From Marasmius tenuissimus (Eukaryota > Basidiomycota > Agaricomycetes > Agaricales > Marasmiaceae), in contig JAQOTA010000062.1 in NCBI GenBank assembly GCA_029532415.1, positions 744,001 to 808,000 on the forward strand: a stretch of 64,000 nt of DNA. Direction: 5' to 3'. Shown piece after piece: positions 48,004-59,181 of this stretch (position 1 is its first letter; the number at the start of each line of letters is the position of its first letter). Position numbers and translations under genes: made by a program. The notes under the pieces are model-generated. The model made no database searches. It saw nothing but the letters and a program-made list of their open reading frames with translations, and was not told where the DNA came from.

Positions 48004-49669
48004 GTGCCGTTCTTCAAGTTTCAGCTTCAGGCTTCAATCTTATGTGAACTCACCATTCTGATCCACGTTAATGTACAAATGCGCCCTCACTGTGAGTTTA
48101 CCCACCGCGTTGGCACTGATACTTCTTGATCCGTTTGGTAGGACATTCTATATCGAACGAAGAGAGGTCAAAAATGAGGTACCGATCGCTACTGAAGTCC
48201 TGACCTTCCAGAAAGTATTCAGAAAATACAAAAACCTGCTTTCGACGCACTGTGCTTTCTCGTACGTTTCTCGACTGGACTACGAGGTTATAGGCTGTGG
48301 TGGTGGTGGTGGAGAAGCAAAGAAGAAGGGTGGGAGTTTTGCTGTCGCTTGGTACCAGGCTGGCAGCAGGTGCCCTTCCATTGTTTGCACATTTCTCATA
48401 CTTACCACCGTGACTAGTTATCTCAACGAGCGAGCACTATTGGACCTGCTCATGGACTATTATGGTCGTCGATTTGGGATGGTTCTGGAATACCGAAGGG
48501 GCCCTCCGCAGACGCCTGCAAATTGCAGTCCAAACGCAAAAGAGTCTCTTTGAATGCCAAGGACCTTTATAGGATCGTCGAAGCATACGATATATGCAAA
48601 GTGGTACAGGACTACCGAGCGCTTGCAAGGACGATTGTACCGACTATCCGTTTCAACTTGAAGGTCGAGAGCAAGTGATTCGGTATTCCTCGAGTGGGCA
48701 TTGATGAAGGCAGAAAGAGATGTTGAATTGGGGGTCTGAGGGTGCGACAAAGGCCCACTGCCTGAAATTCCCTTGGGTATTGGGCTGGTAACTCGCGTGT
48801 TGGTCTTGTCGGTGTGGAACGATGGATCTCACCAAGTTGGTATCGCGGTTTTCCAGGGAAAGAGATCCGTACGTCGCGTTTTTCTGTTTCATCTTCTAAT
48901 TTGTTGAACGATGTGCCGTTTAGCAGTCGTGTCGCTTCATCACACGGGCAGAGTTGCATTCGAGGTCTCAAGACTACCCGGGCTACCAGTCGACTCACTT
49001 GAGGCTTGAGGTGGACGCCAAGTTACGCGTTGGTGGTCTCGAACTTCACACCAACAGCAAATTCTGCAGCGATGGGACCAATTTAATGCATTATGGCGGG
49101 TACTGGAACGTCATGACAACTTCAAGTTGGGAGACGCCAGAGTCCAGACATGCAGTAGGATCTCGCCATCTGCCCACCCTATCACCGCCAACACCGCGTA
49201 CCGCTCGACGCTGTTGCACGTGCATCCACCTCACGTACAACTGCCGTTTTGAGTACAAGTCTGTGCCGGTTTGGGGCAAGGGCTGGGTGCAGAACTAAGA
49301 CCTCCAGAGAGGCGATGGCAATGGGAGGGAAGAGCGTATGGAGGAAGGGTTCTGCAGGCAACTCCCAAGGTCGATCTATCCCACTAGCTCCCGCAACAAT
49401 GAGGTTATCGTGAACAGTGGCCCAGGATTTATGATCACGAACGTGTGTTCGTTGTCCCAGTTTTGAACCCTTCGTTCTCAAGGTCTCCGCTGCTTTGTAT
49501 TCGATCGAATCATCTCCAGGCAGACAATTCTCGTCGATACGGGCACCACAGCCTTCCGGACCTGTTGTGGGCGATCTTCTGCCTCAGGATCGATGTGATC
49601 AGGTGAAGAGTGGATGTCCCTGTAGTTGACAAGGAAAGCGTCGCTTTGGTATGGTATCGGTTGTGCTTG

Positions 49670-50950
49670 CCGTGCAGCACACAGAACGAACCAATTTACG
49701 ATTGGGAAGGGTGGTATGGAAGCCCTAAACACGTCTTTAAAACCGTGTTCTCCATGCGACAACCGTGACACTCCATCTGTCCTTCCCTTCTCGTGTCCCC
49801 AGGTGCAGATGAATGGTCCTTCGCGGTCTGTGGTGCGGTGAGGTTTGACCTCAGCGTGAACCAGAGTGAAAGAACAAAGGAAGGCCACCGGCTTGAAGGT
49901 GAATGTCCGTTTCAGTTTGACTTGGACTATCATCACCGAGCGGCGAGCAGAGTCCAAAGCTGGCCGATTGATTGTTGGGTGAAATTCATGCTCGCATCCG
50001 TCGCAACACCCTTACCCTCCAGCACCTTCCTATCTGCTTCTATCGTAGCATCAGACGCAGACGGGAACCTCCAGGCTTGTGGTGCGGCGATTTCAGCGGC
50101 TTGGGTACGAAATACGAACGGGGGCAAACGATAGGCGGGGGTCCTAGAAATGGAGGGCGATGTTTGCTTTGGCCCGCAGATCTGGCTTGTTATCACTGTT
50201 CAGAACAAAAACGGTTGATGCGCAGAATACAACGTCGCACTCACCTCGATACTCGTCTCTATCTCGTGCCCTCATCTATTTCCATCTTTCGTCATTGTTC
50301 TTTTCCCGTCCCCAGCTTGTCGTTAATGAGCGTATGATGGGGAACCATGGCTTTCATGTTACCCACCCATGTGTCTCCCTTCGTCCTTCTCTCGTGTCCG
50401 CAGCTGCAGACAAGAGGCCTCTCAAGATCTGCGACCTCAGCATGAAACGGAGCGAAAGAAGGAAGGAAAATGGTCGTCCAGTCTGGTTTGGACTGTGATC
50501 GTTGAACAGAGGTCAGAGCGAACCAGTCGATTGTGGGGTGGAAATTCATGCTCACATCTATCACGATACCTATCCCCTCCAGCATCTTTGCATCTGCTTC
50601 CCTTGTAGCAGAAGACACAGAGCAGAGCTTCTTCAAGCCTTGCTGTGCGGGCGATTTCAACGGCTTGGGTATGAGTGATGGACGAGGGAGAAAGACATGT
50701 GGAGGTCCTGCGAATGGGTGAGCGATGGCTGCTTTGGCCTGTGATCATTGTTCAAACACACAGGTTGATGCGCAGAATACATACTCGCGTTCACCTCGAT
50801 ACACGTCTGTCTCGTGCCCTGGCATCTATTCTCATCTCCCGACCTTGTTCTTCTCGCGTTCCCAGCTTTGTCTTTCATGACCGTGCGATGGCGAATCGTG
50901 ATTTTAATGTTACCCACGCGTCAGCGGTTCTTTCTATAAAGATTGCCACG
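49670..50950 (-). repeat. Tandem direct repeat of about 545 bp, 2.3 copies, coding-like on minus strand
   Basis: Unit 1 runs about 49670-50215, unit 2 about 50225-50770, and a partial third copy 50775-50950. Landmarks recur at this interval: TTCATGCTCGCATCCGTC at 49986 and TTCATGCTCACATCTATC at 50546; GATGCGCAGAATACA at 50218 and 50765. On the minus strand the units keep a shared frame: EADRKVLEGKGVATDASMNF in unit 1 and EADAKMLEGIGIVIDVSMNF in unit 2, and ICTWGHEKGRTDG against LVCSCGHERRTKGD. Substitutions between copies often leave the residue similar, hinting at past or present coding. No complete gene model fits. Confidence 0.6.
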
Positions 50951-51031
50951 CTTACCTCAGTGCTGATTTTTTACCTTCACTCCCTACTACCTCCATCTAC
51001 ACCTTCACAACGCGCCTCTTTTACCAACGAC

Positions 51032-51535
51032 ATGCCCGCTAGTCGTACAAATCATGCAGATGTTCGATATTCTCCTTACAGAAAGCCGATCTATGAAGAC
51101 ACAGACGAGGTAGGTTGTCTTTGCTGGCAGCTCGGTCTTCGTCGCGTCTGAGTCCTATCCTTTTTCTCCAGGACGGTGTCCGTGTTGTCGTCGAACATCA
51201 CGGTGATATTGTTCTAATGCCTCAAGAGGTCAGTTCTGCGGTACATTATCACCGGGCACGCTCTGAATTAATTACGCAGGATGTCCAAGGAGCCCCTGCA
51301 GCTCAACCTCAGGCTGGACACGAAATTGAACACCAGCGCCGCGGACCAGACAACGATCGTATCAAGATCCTCATCACTCTTCTTATCCTAGTGAGTAGTA
51401 CCCTTCGTTGCGAGCTTTAGCTGTCGATTCTAACGGGCTTATGTTGACTGACAGACAATTTTTTCTCTCTTCATCCATATTCAAAATATTAGGATCGCTC
51501 TACGGGTTCTCGACCACGACGGCAACGAGGACTGA
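51032..51535 (+). CDS. Small single-pass membrane protein, unknown function
   Basis: Four exons (51032-51109, 51172-51228, 51280-51390, 51455-51535) join to 327 bases, 108 residues, all in phase 0. The start is the first ATG after a pyrimidine-rich leader. The N-terminal 70 residues are polar (RYSPYRKPIYEDTDE, then VVVEHHGDIVLMPQE). A single hydrophobic segment (KILITLLILTIFSLFIHIQ) spans the exon 3-4 junction, followed by a short acidic tail (DHDGNED). No family recognised. The regular phase-0 splicing supports it as a true gene. Confidence 0.65.
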
Positions 51536-52151
51536 GCACCGAAGATTCCATGTCTCACCGCCTGTGTGTCGTCATCCTTCCGAATAGCTTGTTCTGATCT
51601 TGTCTTTCTCAGATACCCCAGTCACTATCGCCTCGAACTGTATCACTATATTATCAATATTTCTTGTTACGATGGCCCTCGCAGAGGGACCAATCGTCCT
51701 ACAGCTCTCATCTGTATCAATATCTGTAAGTGGGTTCCTCTTATACTCTGCCGGACTCGACATACGATATTGACTCGCGGTTTTTCTCAGTGAATCAAGT
51801 GACTTACAAGTAGCTTTCGATCATATTACATCTTCAATAGTCTAGCTAGTGTAGCCCTTCTTGATCGCCACCACGGTTATCATTGATACCGTTGGATGGT
51901 TAAACATTGTATATAGGAACGTCTGTGTTTGACGATGATTGTCCCTACCGCCGCACATACTACATCATCATGATACCTGAGTTCTGGGCTATTTCGTTTA
52001 TTTCGGCGCGTAACTAAGAATGAGTATACTACTTGCAGAAACAATGGCAGAGGTACCAGTGGAAGTAAAGTCCAGTACAGGGGAACACGAAAAGCGAAGA
52101 AGAATAAGGCAAGGGATGTACGTAGAGTGGACATGACGTGATCTTTCTCTA
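51536..52151. other. Intergenic spacer
   Basis: Convergent 3' flanks of the small membrane protein and the GH43 gene. Short hydrophobic frames exist on the minus strand but no gene is supported. Confidence 0.4.
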
Positions 52152-53525
52152 TCAAATCGCTACAAATTGCCACCAGTTGAAGTTAAATAAGTCGGCGGTA
52201 CCGCTGCCAGCGAAGCGGAAGAAAAGATCCTGGGTCCCCGTGGCACCACTGATGGGGCAAGTCACGGTGGCCCACGACTGCCAGCCCCCGGTGCCGGGGA
52301 CGGTGCAGGTACCGATGAGGGTGCCGCTCGAGCTACCCAAGCGGAGCTCGATCTTCCCACCGCTGGCCGCAGAGGAGACACGAGCAGTGAAGGACTTTGC
52401 TCCATTGCCAAAGCCAACACCCTTCACTTTGATCCAGTCACCGTTATTAATTGACCATACGTTCAAGGTACCCTCGCTGCAGACCTCAGTATGCAAGCCT
52501 GAGGAGAACGCTATTGTCTCAGCCTCCTGGCGTACGTAGGGGTTCAGGGTGCCGAGCTGCGGCGGGCCCGCTGTAGTCATGTTTATAGCGGGGATACTAC
52601 CGTCGGAGTTGTAGACGAAGCGTTCAACCGCGACGGAGCGGGTGAAGCTGCTTCCGCCGGGCAGGGCGCTGTTGTGGTAGACAAAGTATGAGTTGTTTTT
52701 ATAGTCAACGATCCCGGGATGGTTGGTGTTGCTCGTGCCCGCTGATGCCATGATGAGACCGCGGTACGTCCAGGGGCCGGCAGCACTGGGGCCGGTTGAG
52801 TAGCGAATGTCCTCGGGGGGGAAATTAGCAGCGTAGATCATGTAGTAGAGGTTGTTGCGCTTGTAAAGCCACGGTGCCTCCTCGAATGTGGTGGGACGAT
52901 CAGGATTGCCACTGCGAGTGCCAAAGCCAGCGGTCGTGAGGTTGACCTTGACAATGCTGCCGCTGTACGAGACCATGTCCTGGTTTAGCTTCACATATGA
53001 AAGGTTCGGATTGCCCCAGTACAGGTAGGCTTGCCCGTCGGTGTCTATGAAAACGGTGGGGTCGATCTCGTTGTTTTCGACCAGGGGCTCGCCAATCGCG
53101 TCGCTGTACGGCCCCGTGATGCTATCACTGACGGCCACCCCAATTGCCATGGTGTTCGTGCCACTGCGACGTACTGGAACATACCAGTAGAACTTGTTGT
53201 TGCGAGCAATGGCCTGCCCAGCCCATGCCCTGGAGTTGGCCCAACTGAATTGGGCAAGACCTAGGGGAGAGCCGTGGTCCTGCCAGTTCGCCATGTCTAT
53301 CGTCGAGTACACGTGCCACCCGCGCATGTTGTACGAAGTGGAACCATCCTCGTCATGGCCGGTGAAGACGTAGAAGCGGTCGTTGTACACCATTGGTGCC
53401 GGATCCGCCGTATAAATGGTCTGGACGATGGGGTTGTCAGCTCTGGCAACACGAGCGCCATCCAATAGTACGCCGAGGAACGGCAGCAAAGAGGCCAAAG
53501 CGGTGATCTTTAGCTTGAGAAGCAT
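52152..53525 (-). CDS. Secreted GH43 glycosidase with C-terminal CBM6
   Basis: Intronless gene of 457 residues. The start was taken at 53525 because it gives a signal peptide (MLLKLKITALASLLPFLG, then ARVARA); an in-frame ATG lies 75 bases upstream. The GH43 five-blade propeller has its catalytic acids: Asp41 in YTADPAPMVY (base), Asp155 in IDPTVFIDTDG (pKa modulator) and Glu216 in FEEAPWLY (acid). The last 125 residues are a CBM6 module (RQEAETIAFSSGL, NNGDWIKVKGVGFG, FNFNWWQFV). Likely a xylan or arabinoxylan side-chain hydrolase of the XynD type. The gene is visibly richer in G+C than its neighbours and has no introns, unlike most genes in this window. Confidence 0.93.
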   Translation of the reverse strand: MLLKLKITALASLLPFLGVLLDGARVARADNPIVQTIYTADPAPMVYNDRFYVFTGHDEDGSTSYNMRGWHVYSTIDMANWQDHGSPLGLAQFSWANSRAWAGQAIARNNKFYWYVPVRRSGTNTMAIGVAVSDSITGPYSDAIGEPLVENNEIDPTVFIDTDGQAYLYWGNPNLSYVKLNQDMVSYSGSIVKVNLTTAGFGTRSGNPDRPTTFEEAPWLYKRNNLYYMIYAANFPPEDIRYSTGPSAAGPWTYRGLIMASAGTSNTNHPGIVDYKNNSYFVYHNSALPGGSSFTRSVAVERFVYNSDGSIPAINMTTAGPPQLGTLNPYVRQEAETIAFSSGLHTEVCSEGTLNVWSINNGDWIKVKGVGFGNGAKSFTARVSSAASGGKIELRLGSSSGTLIGTCTVPGTGGWQSWATVTCPISGATGTQDLFFRFAGSGTADLFNFNWWQFVAI

Positions 53526-54757
53526 GGTCGTGCCTGTCGTGGCGGGGGGTCTGTCGATTCGAACAGTCAGTGTCAACGACCACTTAAAGCATCCAGACAA
53601 CTACGTACGGTCCGCTTTTCTCTATGATCCATGAAGACTCACCCATGCGCGAAACCTCGTGTATGGTTGGCAGCATGACCATTGCAATCAGGTCAATTGA
53701 ATGCTCTGACGTTCCACTCGAGTCTCGGGACTCGTAAAGAATCATCGACTCTGAAGGGTGATTCGTCCGGACTCCGAATTATCACCCTCAGAGCGTGATA
53801 TTTCTTCCGAAGCTGATATGGTGACCGACACGGATGCTGAGATAGTTTTGCGTCCACCGTTTGGGTTCTAAGGAGATACAATGATGGTGTTAATCCGCAC
53901 TCGCCCGTATGAAAACCGCAAAGCGACAATGTTGACGTCCTCTCCTCTTTTCTGCTGTCTGCAGTACCTGCCGTCTCCTGACCATGGTAATGTTAGGTTC
54001 GTATCTGTCAATGAGTGAATGCTGGTGGTGAATATGAATATCAGGTTCGCATACCATAACACTTCTAAGATATACATGCCCAAGTTTCCCGAGTCCGGCC
54101 TCACCGTAATACCACGATCGGTGGAAGAGGGTACAGGTTCCTGCTGCCGTTGAGATTTGGTTGAGATTCAAGAACGAGGGGCGAAGTCATCGAGGATTAT
54201 GGGGCCTCAATTCCACGAGTCAAGATACGAAGAGCCTCTGCATAGAAGACAGAATCGGTTTCGTTTTTGGACTTGTGGAAATAACTGGAAAGATGAGCAC
54301 GCGCGCCGGGCATATGGCAGCTCAACGTCAACTTTGAACCTCAATCAGGCACCGAAGAATGTTCAACAATAGCCGGACCGGTTACTCCGGGGACCGCTGT
54401 TCTCATGGGCGGCGATCATACTTTTCTATCTCCCGCCACCATCTGTGGGCAAATGCAATATCGCTGCATGGCGGTACTACTCGCATAGCTGCAGGCCATT
54501 CACAGCTCTCTACCGGACCGAATGTCAAGACTTGATGTGTCTATTTGGAAGCCTTGGGAGATTGTTACCGGTTCGGTAATCCCTCGTTTGTCCATATTGA
54601 ACGCCTCCCACGACAGATATAGCGGGCACCCCCGGTGTCTGCTGGCAATGTAAACACGACCGGTCATTTCGATACTTCTGTGCCCCGGATGTGGAAACCA
54701 CACTGTCTTCCCGGATGTGCATTTGCGATGTTTCGTGAACTCTTGCTAGCAAAAGAG
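53526..54757. other. Spacer with duplicated promoter segment
   Basis: No gene. From about 54504 onward the sequence matches 30768-31120, the region upstream of the paralogous secreted-protein gene (for example CTCTACCGGA, then TCCATATTG and CCTCCCACGA). Confidence 0.5.
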
Positions 54758-54765
54758 TATAAAAG
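54758..54765 (+). promoter_or_regulatory. TATA box of secreted-protein gene copy 2
   Basis: TATAAAAG, 71 bases before the start codon, the same spacing as at 31050. Confidence 0.7.
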
Positions 54766-54828
54766 CTGGGAGTAGATTCCTGGTGAAGACAGCAATCCTC
54801 ATCTGTTCAGGAATTGGGATCCTTAGCA

Positions 54829-57595
54829 ATGAGGCTCTCAGCTGTAGTCTCGTTTGTCGCTCTACTCGTTCCGAAGGTCTTCGCACAAACTGCGTGGCCT
54901 CCCTTCGATCCCTCCCCAGCATTTACAATTGGATACATTCAAGCGTACGTGCTATTACAGCTGCTCCAAATAGTGTGCTTGATCATCTCCGTTCTTACAG
55001 TGCGACATTGAACAATGCATCCGATATTTTATCCGGTGGAACTCTTACGGTGAACAACCAGGAGTTCATCATCCCAAAGAATCTGTTGGTCAACACCCCT
55101 GTGCTCACCGCGGTGTCATGGAACGAGATGTTCAAAGACGGTAAAATCAACTTGCCATTGTGGCCGGAAGTCGCTTGGGAAGCTCAGGTGAGGAATTTGT
55201 TCTCAACGTAGCTGAAACTTGGCGTCTCTCAACTTCGGGATGATAAATGCAGATCTTCGCTAACTACATCGGAGGACAACTGGTCGCGGGTATCGTCTAC
55301 ATTTTCCAGGAATTAGGTCACACCGGTCAAGGTTTCATCTCGCACATCGACTATGAAAAGGGAGAGTTCCGCGTTGGCGGTACTCCGGACGATGCAACCT
55401 CCGGTGTGAGGGTGGTTATAAGCGATCCGGGTCAGTGATATCCGTATGTTCCGGTCAGCAATCGCTGAAGACTTTTTTATTCACTTGTAGAGGGCCGATA
55501 TGGTCTCGTACACGGCGACTGGCCGCTCTGGACATCCGACACAGGTATTACTTTGCGCTGTATTCGTTACTACCTTGGCTCATATGGTTGTGTCTCTTCA
55601 GAAAGCCCAAGTATCCTCGCGAGCACTGGCTTCCCGGTGTGCATTCCCCGAGCGGATCCCACCGTGGAGGACGACCCATTGTGCCCTCAGAAGAACCGGC
55701 CCCGCGACACGAACAACAATTACATCAGAGAATTGTGCGGTCTCCTTTCCGAGGCTTGAAATTCCTCTAGTGCTGACGCCTTAACCTATAGCACTTTCGG
55801 TCCCCCTCCCGTTCCGGAAGGCCAGCCTGATCCGAACCTTTTTGTCCCCCTCGTGGTTGGCGACACCATCATTTATTCAGGAACAATGGTTGAGGATCCC
55901 GACACTAAGGAAAGGTTTATTGCTGCGTTTGCCGTCCAGGCCAACTTGGGTTTCTATACCACTCCTGGCACGATGTAAGTCGAGCTTCCCAACCACCGAT
56001 GAATGTTTGCTGACACCTCTAATTAGTCCTGCTTACTTATGGATTAACGATGCTCTCCAAGTCGGCATCGTCGGAAGTGAGTGTTCTCTTGTGTTTCTCC
56101 CCTGCCTGACAGACTTACAAGTGCTCTTTATCCAGACCCCCGCGGGGAGGTAGCCGAGACAAGAGTGCAAGGATTCACGACAGATCATACCGCTACTATC
56201 CAAGTCTATACCCTCGACGTCGACCCTTGCACTGGTGAGGAATCTGAACGACTTTGGGGCTCGGTTGTTCCCCGTCCCGAAGACATAAAGGGAGAGTTCC
56301 GTTTCCGTAGCGAGGACGCTCGGTAAGTCTCTATTCATGCACCGCGCACCACATCGACTTATGATCGGAAATATAGGCTACCACCGTACACCAGAGAAGT
56401 CAGGGTTCGAATGGTTACTGGAACGACTACCACTCCCAATGGAATCATCGCTGGCGAATTCACAGCACCAATGGCCCCCGACGGCTTCATCTTCCCAGAG
56501 CTACTCGTCTTTGGCCAGAATGACCTCCCACATGAGTTTGATAAACTTCCGTTCCTTGCTCAAGGAAGCGGACCTTGGCTTGGTGGTATTCCAGGAGTGC
56601 CGCAAACTGCGACAGGACCTATTGTGGGACAACTTGATCCTTGGCCTGGTGAGTGTCTCTATAGTATGATCCTAAGAAGTTGATTCCGAACCGGGCGTCG
56701 TAGGTGTTACGAAGCCTACTCCCATCGTCTGCGCAGTGGTTGACCCCAAGGTACCGATCGCAAATGCTGGTCCCGATATGACTGTGCTCGGTGGCTCTCC
56801 TGTCGAATTGAACGGCGGCCTCAAGAACGACGTGAATAGTGAGTACCCCCTTGCGTAGGAGTGGACGTGTATTAATTACCAAAATTCCACAGTTACCGGG
56901 GTGACCTTCAGGTGGAATCAGACTGGAGGCGCCGAGGTGGAGATGAGCTCTACGGACCAAATCAACTGCACTTTCACGGCCCCAACGGTCACGGCCCTTA
57001 CCGCTCTCACCTTTACGCTCGAAGCATCGAATAAGGACGGAAAGTCTACAGACGATGTGATTATCAACATCAGCCCTGCGATTGCTGACTCGGTGAGCCA
57101 ACTGATTCTCTACTCGGAAACACGGACAACAAATTGATGTGTATGGTTCTTAGATCTCCCTGGAAAGCGTTGAACTTCGCAGCGGAGGCGGTGGAACTCG
57201 TGCGTTAACCGTTGTTGCCACGACGAACAGCCCAGTCTCCCAATTGTTCCTCTCGGTGTGTCCGCTTCAATCAATGCTATCCCAGACCCTTTCGAGCTCA
57301 CATGCCATCTCTGACCTAGGCCGACAACATTCAACGTGTTCCAATGTCACTGATCGCGCCCCAGCGGTTCCAAGCCATCGTTTCGGTCAGGGTACCTCCA
57401 ACATCCGTGACGATAACGTCCAGTTTGGGAGCGTCTGTTACTGTGGCAGTCGAAGATTTCGCTGGTGCTGTTGAGGGAGCCGGAGCGGGCAATGCGACTG
57501 AAACCAGCGCTACCGCCACTGGAACTACAACGGCAACCTCAAGCGCGGAAGTCGAACTGGAGACTGAGACATCCACTGCTTCCGCGACCGCTTGA
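54829..57595 (+). CDS. Secreted fungal protein of unknown function, copy 2
   Basis: Close paralogue of the gene at 31121, with the same exon layout. Signal peptide MRLSAVVSFVALLVPKVFAQ, then AWPPFDPSP. Core blocks GTLTVNNQEFIIPKNLLV, FPVCIPRADP and DPLCPQKNRP, LDVDPCTGEES, PYTREVRVRMVTG are conserved, as are the Ig-like segment (IANAGPDMTVLGGSPVELNGG) and the Thr/Ala-rich tail. It differs by point changes and by small insertions or losses in introns. Exons are more alike than introns, as expected if both copies are selected. No lesions seen. Confidence 0.85.
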
Positions 57596-57749
57596 GGCGC
57601 CCTTTCATTCGTTTCTAGATCAACGGAGAGCAAGTAGACTCTTTTCATCTAAATTTATTCGATACCATTTCTGCACATATAACAAGCCCAATAGAATATA
57701 CAACATGATGTACACAGTACAGTTTGCCATGACCACTGGGTCTGAAGGA

Positions 57750-58355
57750 TTATGAGAACCAGCCTTTGGGTTTGTCGACTTCTTCGTCCTTCACCTCACC
57801 GTCCCTCTTCTTTCTAACCTGCTCAATCATTCCTTTAACGCATTCTACATCCCCCACACAAGCCCTTCCGGCTGTCCAGTCCACGACAATCGGCCATTTG
57901 AGCGCGTTTGGATTCTTCGAACCGGTTTCGGTTATCTTTGAAAGCGAAGGACTGTTCGAAGCCGAAGCAAACGGTGATGAGGGGTGTGCAGAGAGAAATA
58001 GGGAGGATGCAGATGAATCTTGCGAGGTAAAGGAAAGAATAGTTTGGAGTTGGTCGGCAGTGGGTGGTGCTTCAATTACTTCAAGTTTAAAGTCCAGAGG
58101 TGGGTTGTTTGAGTTGGTGGCAGGATATGGCCCTGATATGGCAGCTCTAAGTAGAGAAAGGGCTTTTGAAGAAGGAGGAGAAGACGGGTTATGGCTGCAC
58201 CCCAACAGTCGGACCTGAGTTTAGTTGGGTACAGCGGCTGAAGTTCGTGCATGGCTCACAAGATGGATATCTCTGGCTGTATGTGGAAGGTAAATCTAGG
58301 CATTGTAGCAGGATAGAGAGACACGTACCACTACGCGTCTGAATGCTGAGAACAT
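57750..58355 (-). CDS. FMP46: Fmp46-like mitochondrial redox protein (DUF1687)
   Basis: Two exons: MFSAFRRVVV from 58355, then after an intron ending CTAAACTCAG the frame RLLGCSHNPSSPPSSKALSL to the stop at 57750. This yields about 160 residues, slightly short but normal for the family. Family blocks: KLEVIEAPPTADQLQTI, then NALKWPIVVDWTAGRACVGD. The fold is thioredoxin-like without a CXXC motif. Yeast Fmp46 is a putative mitochondrial oxidoreductase; the N-terminal basic stretch could be a presequence. Confidence 0.8.
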
Positions 58356-59181
58356 GATGATGTCGAAGAGGTGGTGGTGTGAGCGAGAGCACGGTAATCA
58401 CGGTGCCGCCGGCTAAGGCAACTCGGGGAGTCTGGGATGACTAATCCAAGGGCAGCTTGTACCTCAACAAGAACTTTGTAGAATTTGGTTGATCCAAGAG
58501 ACGAGGGGAATCCAAGTTATACCCTGTTATACCTCAACTGAGTTGTAAAGATGACAGCCAAAGCTGCTTTAGCATACTTGGCGGCTTAGGTGGCTACGTC
58601 GTCGTTGCGAAGTAAGTCCCCCATATCTTCCGTCGATTGTTGACCTTCCGTCATTTGACAGCTTTAAACTACCGATCGCTGGACAAGGAGGCACTGTACA
58701 CAAGAAAAGTCAAGAAAGTTTAAATTACTCGTGTCGAGAGGTTTATTAGCCAAGGTCTCCTGTATCTTGGTCGCCAAGTTCGGCCATGCTCTTCCTTCTG
58801 CCGTACTCCTCTTGTTACATGTTCGGCCTTCTCTGCGACATCGACCGAGCGTTGCTCCTTCCGAATAATCTTGCAGCCTATCAGTTGAGCACTTTCGAGT
58901 TTCTCATTGTTCGAGTCGTCTCTTTGCACTCCACAGACTTGGCATAAAACCGTGAGCGGGAGGCTTGATGATCTATTGCCACATCAACGTACATCGTACG
59001 GAAACTCTCGGTGGCAAAGAGATCTCGGAAAAGAGTTTGCTGGAGCCACACAATCACTTGGCATGAACGACAAGCAGGTGGAGGCTCTGGGGAGGGACTT
59101 TCACAGCTCCATAAAACCTCTCTCTTCCCTACTATCTATCTGCTCTCTCTCCCCGGATCAGTCACTCCTTCCCCGACCTCT
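58356..59181. other. Intergenic region between divergent genes
   Basis: Promoters of FMP46-like (left) and SKN1/KRE6-like (right) genes. Frames at 58720-58929 and 58907-59352 have no features; the pyrimidine-rich stretch 59120-59180 fits a 5' leader. Confidence 0.4.

Larger units (their letters stand above)
46407..51031. other. Gene-poor region with a tandem duplication
   Basis: No complete gene identified in about 4.6 kb. Frames at 46689-47081 (minus), 47315-47596 (plus) and 48071-48553 (plus) lack motifs. Two items are listed separately: a coding-like exon at 47811-48003 and a 2.3-copy tandem repeat at about 49670-50950. Confidence 0.4.

Noticed and set aside
48071..48553. 160-codon open frame on the plus strand
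   Set aside because: Starts with a hydrophobic stretch but contains a GGGGG run and no conserved motif; no supporting exon structure.
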